From contig NZ_LT594621.1 of the NCBI RefSeq assembly GCF_900091655.1, positions 3,244,532 through 3,308,531 on the forward strand: a stretch of DNA of 64,000 nt, read 5' to 3'. This document shows positions 18,653 to 27,500 of this stretch, one piece after another. A program made the position numbers and the translations under genes. The notes below the pieces were generated by a model, which was given only the letters and a program-made list of their open reading frames with translations, ran no database searches and was not told the DNA's origin. The stretch's first letter is position 1, and every line of letters begins with the position of its first letter. The DNA is from Culturomica massiliensis. Lineage in GTDB: Bacteria; Bacteroidota; Bacteroidia; Bacteroidales; Marinifilaceae.

Positions 18653-19222
18653 ATGAAACATAGGTGTTATTTATTCGGAGTCTTTGTCCTTTTGATTTTT
18701 GGTTGTAATAGTCAAAAGCAGACGGTGAAACCGACTCTCGCAACGGACGGGAGTGAGGTTACCGGACCTTGTTCCGGTCCCGAATATGTATCCGATTCCG
18801 ATTATTTTCGTGTATCTGCGTTGGCATTAGGGGGAGATGAAGAAATTGTCCGTCAGAAAACAATTACATCTGCCCGTGTTATATTGGCTGCTGATATTCA
18901 GGCTATAGTAAAAGCTGTTTCCGCTCGTTATTTCTCTTCCTATGAAATCGGTGTGCGGCAAGAGGATGAAGGACGTTTTTGGGCTCTGAGTTATGAAGTT
19001 GTTCATCGGATATTGAATAAAATGGATGTGATTTGTGAAAAAATAGTCAGAGGACCGGGAGAACGCTATCAAATTCATGTAGCGATAGAATTGAACCGTA
19101 TGGAGGTTTTAAAAGCTTTGAAAGACAATATCGCAGATGATCGTAAATTACGGCTAAACTTTAAATATGAGGAATTTGAAAAAATATTCGATGAAGAAAT
19201 GAAAAAGACGATTCGACCGTGA
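18653..19222 (+). CDS. Putative lipoprotein of unknown function
   Basis: 189 residues. The N-terminus is a lipoprotein signal peptide with the lipobox LIFGC, Cys about residue 18, so the mature protein is probably anchored in an envelope membrane. The mature part contains an alpha/beta stretch (residues 50-150) with a conserved-looking ARVILAADIQAIVKA helix; it is faintly reminiscent of LPP20-type lipoproteins but not enough to name it. The C-terminal helix is charged (KYEEFEKIFDEEMKK). It stands alone, flanked by the AT-rich region upstream and a perfect terminator hairpin downstream. Confidence 0.7.
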   Translation: MKHRCYLFGVFVLLIFGCNSQKQTVKPTLATDGSEVTGPCSGPEYVSDSDYFRVSALALGGDEEIVRQKTITSARVILAADIQAIVKAVSARYFSSYEIGVRQEDEGRFWALSYEVVHRILNKMDVICEKIVRGPGERYQIHVAIELNRMEVLKALKDNIADDRKLRLNFKYEEFEKIFDEEMKKTIRP

Positions 19223-19299
19223 TTCTTATGTTTTTTCTGCAAGTATGGCTATTGATATATTTTTCGGGGGGAGCGAAGGTGTTTGTTATTTATTAAAAA

Positions 19300-19330
19300 A
19301 AATGCGGAGAAACCGATGTTCTCCGCATTT
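19300..19330. terminator. Bidirectional intrinsic terminator
   Basis: Perfect 12-bp stem AAATGCGGAGAA (19300-19311) and TTCTCCGCATTT (19319-19330) with a 7-nt loop, preceded by an A-run. It lies between the convergent lipoprotein and S41 protease genes and can serve both. Confidence 0.85.
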
Positions 19331-19341
19331 GATTTAACTGA

Positions 19342-20994
19342 TTACCTATTGGATAGGATTTTTTTATAATTTTCGCTGTCGGTAAGGATTTCAATTGCTT
19401 TCTTGACTTCCGGGTCACGCGATACTTTGTACTCGATAACACCTTCCATGTAATAATATCTTTGCATGAATTGTTCCGCCAGGAAAGAAGTTATTTCATC
19501 TTTGAAAATCTGCATGTCTCTGTCAATGGAATGCGTAAAATCCTGTTGCAAGCTGTCCAGTTGGGATTTCGCCATATCGTAGAATTTCTCCGCTTTAGCC
19601 GTTTTGATCAGTTTTTCCAATATTTGTTGGGATTCTGTTTCGTATGAGAAATTTTTCTCTTTCAGGTAATTGATAAACTGGTTGTAAATGTCATCCGTAA
19701 TTACAAAGTTTTGGATAGGAGCTATAGCCGGATTTTTGATGGCATAAGAATTTACAAAATCAAAACAAATGTCCCGGAGTACTAACTCCTGTGTAATCCG
19801 GGCAAATTCTTTGGGCTCGATTTTTACATCCGGTGTTATTCCACCTCCGTCATATACCTTACGTCCTGCTTTTGTGGCATATTCTGTGATAAGGGAATCG
19901 GGAACTTTTCCGACACTGCCGTCCGGATTACGGTGGGAATAATCCAGTGCCTGGATACATCTGCCGCTCGGAATATAATATTTGGCCGTCGTTATTTTTA
20001 CTTTTGTATTATAAGCCAGATCTCTCACTGTCTGTACGAGTCCTTTGCCGAAAGAGCGTTCGCCCACGAGAACGGCTCTGTCATAATCTTGCAGTGCCCC
20101 TGATACGATTTCTGCAGCAGATGCCGAACCTCTGTCGATCAGAACAACCAGCGGCATATCCGGTACAATGGGATTTTTGGCCGCGATATACTCTTTGTCC
20201 CATTGTTTGACTTTGCCTCGGGTATCTACGATTTTGGAATCTTTCGGGAGGAAAAAATTGCAGATTTCAACGGCTTGATCCAATAAACCTCCGCTATTGC
20301 CTCTCAAATCGAAAATCAAGGATTCGGCACCTTGGTTTTTCAGTTCGATAATGGCTTTGCGAACGTCCGCAGCGGCTTTGTCCGTGAAACTGTTCAGGTA
20401 AATATAACCGATTTTGTGATCGGTCATACCGTAGTACGGTACACTCGGAAGCTGTATTTTTTCGCGTATTGCCTTTTTCTCTAACGGTTTTGCGTCTCCT
20501 TCCCTGCGGATTTTTATAACAATTTCTTTACCCGGTTGTCCTTTCAGTATCTCACTGACATCGGCCGTCGTTTTTCCTTTTATGGAATTTCCGTCGATGG
20601 CGAGAATGATATCTCCCGGAAGGAGTCCTGCCTTATCCGCCGGAGAATTTTTATACGGTTCCCGGATAATGACGTTTTCTCCTTTCTGGCTGATGATGGA
20701 ACCGATACCTGCATATTCTCCCGTCGTCATCAATTTGACATCCTCCATTTGGGATTCGGGATAATATACCGTATACGGATCCAGAGATTTAAGCATCGAG
20801 TTTATACTTTCCGTTACCAGGTCTCCGGGATTGGTTTCATCGACGTAGAACATATTGACGTCCCTGAAAAGGGTTGCGTAAATATTCAATTGTTTGCTAA
20901 TTTCAAAGTTCCGGTCATCGCTTTTTAAGGAAATGATTCCCAGCGATAGCAAGATAAGTCCGAAAGTTACAATTAGAAATTTTCTCGTTTTCAT
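19342..20994 (-). CDS. S41 family C-terminal processing peptidase
   Basis: 550 residues, a CtpA/Prc-type serine protease with an N-terminal membrane or signal segment (FLIVTFGLILLSLGIISL). A PDZ domain spans about residues 85-165 (carboxylate-binding area GIGSIISQ, and LLPGDIILAIDG). The catalytic domain has the nucleophile Ser in DRGSASAAEI (about 288) and the general base Lys in RSFGKGLVQ (about 313), i.e. the Ser/Lys dyad is intact. The C-terminal ~150 residues are helical and charged. Such proteases trim exported proteins in the periplasm. The gene follows yidD after a 159-bp gap. Confidence 0.92.
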   Translation of the reverse strand: MKTRKFLIVTFGLILLSLGIISLKSDDRNFEISKQLNIYATLFRDVNMFYVDETNPGDLVTESINSMLKSLDPYTVYYPESQMEDVKLMTTGEYAGIGSIISQKGENVIIREPYKNSPADKAGLLPGDIILAIDGNSIKGKTTADVSEILKGQPGKEIVIKIRREGDAKPLEKKAIREKIQLPSVPYYGMTDHKIGYIYLNSFTDKAAADVRKAIIELKNQGAESLIFDLRGNSGGLLDQAVEICNFFLPKDSKIVDTRGKVKQWDKEYIAAKNPIVPDMPLVVLIDRGSASAAEIVSGALQDYDRAVLVGERSFGKGLVQTVRDLAYNTKVKITTAKYYIPSGRCIQALDYSHRNPDGSVGKVPDSLITEYATKAGRKVYDGGGITPDVKIEPKEFARITQELVLRDICFDFVNSYAIKNPAIAPIQNFVITDDIYNQFINYLKEKNFSYETESQQILEKLIKTAKAEKFYDMAKSQLDSLQQDFTHSIDRDMQIFKDEITSFLAEQFMQRYYYMEGVIEYKVSRDPEVKKAIEILTDSENYKKILSNR

Positions 20995-21153
20995 TATTTT
21001 TATATTAATGCATATTTACAGATTGACAATCCGTTGTGGATTAATGTATGTTCAGTTAATCAAGCGAAGATACAGTTTTCACCGGAAAATAGAAAATAAT
21101 CGCGTTATGAATCCTCTGAATTAGATGTTTTAAAGAAGTTTTTTATTTTTCTG

Positions 21154-21396
21154 TCAGGGGACAGGGTCATAACCGCTTCCTCCCCACGGATGACACGAAA
21201 GTATTCTTTTCAACGCCAGCCATAAGCCTTTTATCGGACCGTGTTTGCGTAAAGCTTCAATGGCATATTGGGAGCAGGTAGGGGTGTAGCGGCAGGTCGG
21301 TGGTTTTAGCGGAGAAATGCAATGTTGATAGAAACGAATGGGTATCAACAATAAATATATGACAAAATGCCTGATATATTTATAAATTTCATTCAT
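21154..21396 (-). CDS. yidD: Membrane protein insertion efficiency factor YidD
   Basis: 80 residues from the ATG at 21396. This start is 8 nt inside the end of rnpA, the usual coupling of the two genes. The family hallmarks are IRFYQHCISPLKPPTCRYTPTCS followed by YAIEALRKHG and the C-terminal HPWGGSGYDPVP. YidD assists YidC-dependent insertion of inner membrane proteins. A longer frame starting inside rnpA at 21459 exists but adds 21 residues foreign to the family. The canonical rpmH and yidC neighbours are absent. Confidence 0.93.
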   Translation of the reverse strand: MNEIYKYIRHFVIYLLLIPIRFYQHCISPLKPPTCRYTPTCSQYAIEALRKHGPIKGLWLALKRILSCHPWGGSGYDPVP

Positions 21397-21778
21397 GGCA
21401 GGAAGCATTGTCGAAATGCTGTGTGATTTTTTGCAATGAATTCCGGATCGCTTTTTCAATTTTTGTATATTTCCATTCCGTATGGTCCAGGTAAATAAAA
21501 AGAATATCCAGCGTAGGAAAAAGCCGGTTTTCGAAAGCGGAGGTTTTATGCAGACGATAGGCCTCCCGGGTCAGTCGTTTCAGCCGGTTTCTTTTGACAG
21601 CCCGTTTGAATTTCTTTTTACTGATACTGATGGCTATGCGTGCCGGAATTTCTCCCGGTTGAGAGGATTTTTTAGCGATTACCCGGAAAGGATAACTTAC
21701 AAAACTGAAATCTGAAGTCAATAATTCTTCAAACAGAATTTTATTGCATAAACGTTCAGATTTGCAGAATGTATTCAT
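21389..21778 (-). CDS. rnpA: Ribonuclease P protein component
   Basis: 129 residues. RnpA is the protein subunit of RNase P, which removes tRNA 5' leaders. The RNR signature is clear around residues 52-75 (KFKRAVKRNRLKRLTREAYR), as is the N-terminal KSERLCNK substrate-channel segment. It overlaps yidD by 8 nt. Its start codon lies only 8 nt beyond a strong hairpin that overlaps the hemD stop codon, so there is little room for a dedicated promoter: either the terminator leaks or a promoter lies inside hemD. Confidence 0.94.
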   Translation of the reverse strand: MNTFCKSERLCNKILFEELLTSDFSFVSYPFRVIAKKSSQPGEIPARIAISISKKKFKRAVKRNRLKRLTREAYRLHKTSAFENRLFPTLDILFIYLDHTEWKYTKIEKAIRNSLQKITQHFDNASCHE

Positions 21779-21785
21779 AGAAATA

Positions 21786-21815
21786 AAAGGAGGCCGGGTT
21801 TATCCGGCTTCCTTT
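21786..21815 (-). terminator. Intrinsic terminator at the end of hemD
   Basis: A 12-bp stem (arms 21786-21797 and 21804-21815, one G-U pair, 6-nt loop), followed on the minus strand by T-rich sequence. It overlaps the hemD stop codon and ends just before the rnpA start. Confidence 0.75.
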
Positions 21816-22575
21816 ATTTTATTTTGTTTTCCTTGTTGTATTTCTTGATGAACTCTTCTATTGCCATTGTCATAGAAGGGCATTTGATGGTAGGGGCCTG
21901 AATATCGAGACGCAAGCCTGCTGCTTCAACAGCTTCTGCCGTTGCCGGACCGAATGCTGCAATAATCGTCGTATCCTGCACGAAATCCGGAAAATTTTGA
22001 AACAAAGAATTAATTCCGGCCGGAGTGTAGAATGCAACAATGTCGTATTCTTTGAGATCTTTAATATCACTTAAATCACTTGCGACCGTTTTGTATAAAA
22101 TTGCTTTTGTGTATTTCAGGTGCAACTGATCGAGAAGTCCCGGAATATTTTCTTTATGAATATCAGAGAGAGGGACCAGGAAATTTTCTGTCTTGTGTTT
22201 CAACAGAATTTTGGTCATATCATCTACTTTTTTATCCCCGTAGAAGATTTTCCGTTTCCGGTAAACAATGTATTTTTGTAAATAAAATGCTGTGGCTTCT
22301 GATATACAAAAGTATTTCATCGTATCTGGAACCGTGATACGTAATTCTCCGCAAATTCTGAAAAAGTGATCGATTGCGGTCCGGCTTGTGAATATAATGG
22401 CTGTATGGTCCAGAATATTGATTTTTTCCTGTCTGAACTCTTTAGCTGTTACTCCTTCGATTTTTATAAAAGGCCTGAATTCCAGTTTCAGGTTGTATTT
22501 TTCTGCTAAATCAAAATAAGGAGATTTTTCAGTGGTCGGTTTAGGTTGTGAAACGAGTACTTTTTTGATCTTCAA
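21814..22575 (-). CDS. hemD: Uroporphyrinogen-III synthase
   Basis: 253 residues with the two-lobed HemD fold. It cyclises hydroxymethylbilane to uroporphyrinogen III in tetrapyrrole synthesis. Sequence is poorly conserved in this family; the calls rest on the opening VLVSQPKP segment, the DHTAIIFTSRTAIDHFF strand-helix (about 55-71), DIVAFYTPAGINSLF (about 183-197) and IIAAFGPATAEAVEAAGL (about 209-226). The DUF4271-hemD-rnpA-yidD order supports it. It starts 34 nt after the DUF4271 gene and ends in a hairpin. Confidence 0.85.
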   Translation of the reverse strand: MKIKKVLVSQPKPTTEKSPYFDLAEKYNLKLEFRPFIKIEGVTAKEFRQEKINILDHTAIIFTSRTAIDHFFRICGELRITVPDTMKYFCISEATAFYLQKYIVYRKRKIFYGDKKVDDMTKILLKHKTENFLVPLSDIHKENIPGLLDQLHLKYTKAILYKTVASDLSDIKDLKEYDIVAFYTPAGINSLFQNFPDFVQDTTIIAAFGPATAEAVEAAGLRLDIQAPTIKCPSMTMAIEEFIKKYNKENKIK

Positions 22576-22609
22576 AGCTGTAAGTTTTAAATATTAATAC
22601 TCACTTGTG

Positions 22610-23389
22610 TTAATACGCCAATAACTTATACAGGATAAGCACAGGTATAACTTCAAGGGCACAAAGGTACAAAATCATATAGAAAATTGAAACCCTGTAG
22701 ACAAATAATATTTCGACCCACCGGATAAATTTAACAAGATAAAACAATGCTAAACAGATTGTAATGATTTTTAATAATAAGGGGATAGCAAAAATTTTGA
22801 CGAAAAAGAGTGCAATAATGAACGGCGAGATCAAAAAACCCGCCCATATGTGATACACCCATAAATTGACAATGACTTCTTCTCCTGCATAATGTGCATT
22901 GAATGTCCAGGAAATAAATCGTACGATGCAGAGTATGCCGATGTGGTAAAAAAGCAGTATACCGAAAATATAGAAGGCATACTCGAAATCGACTTCCTGA
23001 TTTATGATGTATGTGACTCCGATTGCTATTGCTGAAAAAGACAATACCAATGCCAGTATATAATAAACCAAATTAGGTATAATGCCGTCATTCAGAATGA
23101 TTTCGTATTTCTTTTTTTTCAATATGACCTGAAATAGTAAGGAAAGCAACCCTTTTCCGCGGATTCGCAAAAAAGCGAAAACGATCAGAAACAGAATGGT
23201 ATAAATCAAACATCCCGTTGTGTGGCGGGTATTGTTTAACGGGATGATGGGGTTGTAAGATTTCAGAGGGATATATTCTACCGAGTCTTTTTTTTCCTGA
23301 ATGATCTGACAGGGATTTGCCTCTGCAAATGCAGGGTCAGAATGAATATATGTTGTATCTGTATTTCGCATTAAACCTGTATACGACAT
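22610..23389 (-). CDS. DUF4271 integral membrane protein
   Basis: 259 residues, with an N-terminal soluble stretch of ~75 residues followed by about six to seven hydrophobic helices (first near 80-95, CLIYTILFLIVFAFLRI; last near 238-256). It matches the DUF4271 family of Bacteroidota, of unknown function. The start is inside the end of the porP gene; ATG at 23389 and ATG at 23371 are both possible and I cannot decide between them. The overlap (53 or 35 nt) implies cotranscription with porP. It is followed by hemD, 34 nt away. Confidence 0.78.
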   Translation of the reverse strand: MSYTGLMRNTDTTYIHSDPAFAEANPCQIIQEKKDSVEYIPLKSYNPIIPLNNTRHTTGCLIYTILFLIVFAFLRIRGKGLLSLLFQVILKKKKYEIILNDGIIPNLVYYILALVLSFSAIAIGVTYIINQEVDFEYAFYIFGILLFYHIGILCIVRFISWTFNAHYAGEEVIVNLWVYHIWAGFLISPFIIALFFVKIFAIPLLLKIITICLALFYLVKFIRWVEILFVYRVSIFYMILYLCALEVIPVLILYKLLAY

Positions 23390-24404
23390 TTATACTGATT
23401 TCATGTGACCCTTCCGTATTCTTTGTCAGGTTTCCCAAGGACATATCGTAGGTGTAGGCCAAACGATATTGAAAGTTCTTCTTTTCGGAATTCAATTTTA
23501 CTCCGAATTTGAAAATCAGAGCTTTATAGTTTTCATCCGAGTTGTTTAACAATTGGGAACTATACCATATTCCCGCAAATAACGGGTCGGTTGTCAGGTC
23601 ACTTCCGACGACAAAATTATTGAAAGAAGAGGAAGATAACAACTTATCGCCCTGATTTTCGAATATTAATCCCGGACAAAGATACAAATAGCTTTTTTTA
23701 TCGAGGCTGCGTAAGGAAGTACGAAGGAATCCGTTCCATTGGAAACTGACTTTTATGGGGAGTTTATAATCGTCTTCAATGAAATTGTCTTTTGGGCGGG
23801 TGAAGTGGCTTACGGAAAATCCGATGTAATTGGTCATGAATTCCTGGTAGTGGCGTTGCCAGGGGATACAAACCAGGGCTCCTGTACTGAAATCCCAGTA
23901 ATTTTGCTTTTTTTCTATGCCTTGTAAATCCGGTTGAGGAAATATATTTCCATATATTTCGTGTAACTGTCCGGAAAAGATGTATTTGTTGAAATTCAGT
24001 TTTTCATGGTTATAACTTCCGCGAATTCCCAATTGGAAAAAGATATTTTTTTCTTTGTTGAAATAGCCTCTCCAGGAGTATGAAAGTCCTGCCGATGTCG
24101 ATTTTATAAATCCTCCGCCTTCATCCCCGGAAATAAATGTCAGACCGAAACCATAGTTGTTGTATGTTTTCAGATCGGCGGAAAAGAAAACGGTAGAAAA
24201 GTTCCCGTCAAATTTCGGCCAAAGTTTCCGGTAAGTCAGCAAGCTGTTTAATTCCCCTTCATGCAATCCGACATAAGCCGGATTGTAATATGTCCGGTTT
24301 TCCCAAAATTGGGAGAAATTATAATCTTGTGCCAGGAGAGAAAATCCTGACCCAAAAAAGAAAATACAGAAGCATATTATTTTGTTTTCCCAGGTCCCTT
24401 TCAT
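23337..24404 (-). CDS. PorP/SprF family type IX secretion system membrane protein
   Basis: About 355 residues from the ATG at 24404 (a TTG eight codons upstream is less likely). After the signal peptide (IICFCIFFFGSGFSLLAQ) comes the diagnostic start of mature PorP/SprF proteins, DYNFSQFWENRTYYNPAYVG. The rest alternates as an outer membrane beta-barrel ending in an aromatic residue. SprF-type members handle secretion or anchoring of a dedicated partner with a type B sorting domain. The divergently transcribed neighbour (24.5-31.9 kb) is such a partner, which makes a functional pair very likely. Confidence 0.9.
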   Translation of the reverse strand: MKGTWENKIICFCIFFFGSGFSLLAQDYNFSQFWENRTYYNPAYVGLHEGELNSLLTYRKLWPKFDGNFSTVFFSADLKTYNNYGFGLTFISGDEGGGFIKSTSAGLSYSWRGYFNKEKNIFFQLGIRGSYNHEKLNFNKYIFSGQLHEIYGNIFPQPDLQGIEKKQNYWDFSTGALVCIPWQRHYQEFMTNYIGFSVSHFTRPKDNFIEDDYKLPIKVSFQWNGFLRTSLRSLDKKSYLYLCPGLIFENQGDKLLSSSSFNNFVVGSDLTTDPLFAGIWYSSQLLNNSDENYKALIFKFGVKLNSEKKNFQYRLAYTYDMSLGNLTKNTEGSHEISINVVYRFNAKYRYNIYSF

Positions 24405-24512
24405 GCCATACAACCTAAATTGCTGCAATGATAGAAAAAAAACAGCAATATTTAATATTTTTTTAGAATAATATGTACTTTTACCCTACTTTATATTGGG
24501 TAAGGTATATGT

Positions 24513-27500
24513 ATGTATAAAAATGTAATAATGAAAAGGGGACTTTTCTGTGTGCTCTGTGTGTTTGTATGCTTGAATTTTGCCTGGGGGCAACGTGTGG
24601 CTGAAGAAGTATGGACGGATACGATCGGTTATCAGCAATGGCAGGCCCGGTGGAGTGAGAAAGACGACACCGTTTGGTTCGTCAATTACCATTATTGGGA
24701 AGGGGTTACGACACAGCATGAGTTAGTGTTTAAATTTTTACAGGCAGATATGCCGTTGGGTTACGACCAGTTGGAGATAGATTGGGGAGACGCTACTTCT
24801 TCCGGAATACTTGTTTTTAACGGGGACGATCTGCAAGTGGAGCATACGTATGGTCGTGCCGGAATTTTCGATTTGAAAGTGACGTTGACTTCTTCATTGG
24901 CCTATCCTCCGCTTACTTTTTACCAGAAAGAATTTAATCAGGATTTACAGAAATGTGAGGTTGAGGTATTGAACAGGGAGCCGAAGAATCGTTGTATGGA
25001 GTATGAGCAGGATACGTTTTGGATAAAGCTGAAAGGTACGGAGGCAAATCCTCCGCATACAAAGTATACACTGACTTGCAATATTTCTTCCGAATTGGTA
25101 AGTGCGGCTGCAGCTAGAAAAGATACCCTGTTTGTTGCCGATACGACGAATATGCCCGATGTCTGGATGCTGATTATGAGAAAGCCTGTAGGGCAGTATG
25201 ATTTATCGGTGGGGTTCCGCATGGTTTGTTCGGATCAGTTTTCCGCTTATTTCTTGTTTAACAATACAGATTTTACCCCTTTGTATATATACGACAAACC
25301 CAAATTGTCGGAAATTTTTAATTACGATTACGAGGCCGAGGAGCCGATAAGGATTTGTACGGGAAACGAGGCGTTTGTATGTGATAAGATATACAATAAC
25401 ATGTATATGGACTGGCAGGGCTTTCCTTCTTATATGGTCGGGGCGCAGATGAAGTTTACCTTTTACAGGGCGGAAGAACCGGTAAATCCGGTGTGGGAAG
25501 AGATTCCGGTCACCCACGATAAGACGGTCGTCGATTCTGCAAGATTGATTTTTAATGCTCCGGGATATTATAAAATAAAAATTATTGCGGAGAATTTTTG
25601 CGGCCGGGATACTTTAGAAACGGATTCTGTATTTGAAAGTATGCAAAAACGGCCGATCGAAGTGTATGAAAATGGGCTGGACCTGCCTTTGGCCTGTGTA
25701 ACGGATCAGCTTTGTATAAAAGACAATCCGGTAATTACTTTGTCGGACCCCGCCCGGCGAATAAAATTTGAAAGATGGCCGGAATATAAGATTGAAGTTA
25801 CCCGGTCCGGGACAGACGATGTGTCCGAACCGGTGGGTTATGAACTGGTTTCGCAACAGATGTTTAAAGCAGACGCTGAGGTGAGCTATCCGGAAGCTTG
25901 TGATTCGTCTAAAGTGAATCTGAAGATCAGAGAAGCCGGGGTTTTTGAAATCAAATTTACCCGGGAGCATAACGTGTGCGGGACTTCACAGGACGTATTT
26001 ACGGTTTGTCAGGGAGGTATCCCGACTTTGGCCGGAGGTGCCCTGGTCGATAGTCTGATCAGTTCTTACGATATTGTGTTCCGCGGAGGACGTGCATCCC
26101 GTTGTGATACGTTCAGTTATGTTTTACAGGATTTTCAGGCAGCTATCGATTCCAATAATTTGTCGGTCGATTCTATTGCTTTTGTGTTTAAGAAAGGACT
26201 CGGGCCTTTGGATACGATGATTTTTCGGGAGGGCGATTTACAGATTTACCGTTTTGACAGTGTGACGGAAAATCTCAATTATATCGAAGTAAAAGCCCGG
26301 AATTATTGTGGTTGGAGCGATAGTCAGTCTCTCGGTTTTTATACGTTTATCAAGCCGGATGTCCGGTTGTTGCGCAACGGACTGGAGGATAACGATACGC
26401 TTTGTTCCGGAACAGATTATGAATATAAATTAGCCGGAACCATTCCGGAGTCTTATTATATCGAGACGATTTATACGAGGTTGAATCAGGATTTCAGACC
26501 AATAGACCGGCCTGTAGAAGAAACACAGGAGCATTTGTCATGGACCCGTCGCTGGGATTTTGTGGGTATTGCGGAAGAAAAGATTATACTTCGGCACGGC
26601 CTGTCTCCCGACGGTTGCATGCAGATATTGATAGATACTGTCTATATCGGCTTGTCTCCCGATGGCTTTAAATTTGCCGATAGTCTTCGCTATTGTGATC
26701 GTCAGACGGAAGTAACGGTGTCAGATTTGTTCAGTGAGGCCGCTACCGGTTATCGTTGGGCCGAATGGCAATGGCGGCAGTCGGATCCGGATTGGCAGAA
26801 AGCGTCGGCTTTACCGTCTGCCCTGACTTTTACTCCCGGAATGAACGATACGTTGTATGTGAAGTTGAGTCTGTCGAAAGGGTGTTATATAAGAGATTCG
26901 TTGATTTTTATTCCGAAGGCGGAACCTGTTTTCTCCGTTTTAAAAGAGCGGGATACATTTTGTGTGATCGGTACGGGAAACTATCCTGTGTGGGATCCGC
27001 TTGCTATGACTTTTCCGGCAGAACCCGGGGTGAAAGTGGATTTAAAGGTCGGCTCGGCGAATGCGGATGCGTCTTCCTTCCTTCTGGATAAAAAAGATAT
27101 TCCGAGCGATTATCAGTTGGTGGTGACGACGGATTTCCCGGATTCCTTAAAAATGACGTATCGGGCTTATCATTCGGAAACGGATGTGGAGAATAGCTGT
27201 GTACTGGAACTTTCCCGTAAGCTTATATTACAGAAGCCCTATTTGCGTATTATGAAAACAGATACCCTGGATGATACTGCTCCCGGTAGGTATGATTTTA
27301 CCCGAATGGATGGTTATATCGATTCGAAATATGTGGATGAGGCTACTTTTGTATGGAGTAAACGGGCTGATTTGACAGGGCATTTTGACGGAAACAGTTT
27401 TGTTTTGTCCGGAGAGGACCTGAAGGCAGATTCTTTGGTATTTTATCTGGAAGCTCAAGTCAGTTCCTCTTATTGCGGAGGTGAGATATTGAGAGACTCT

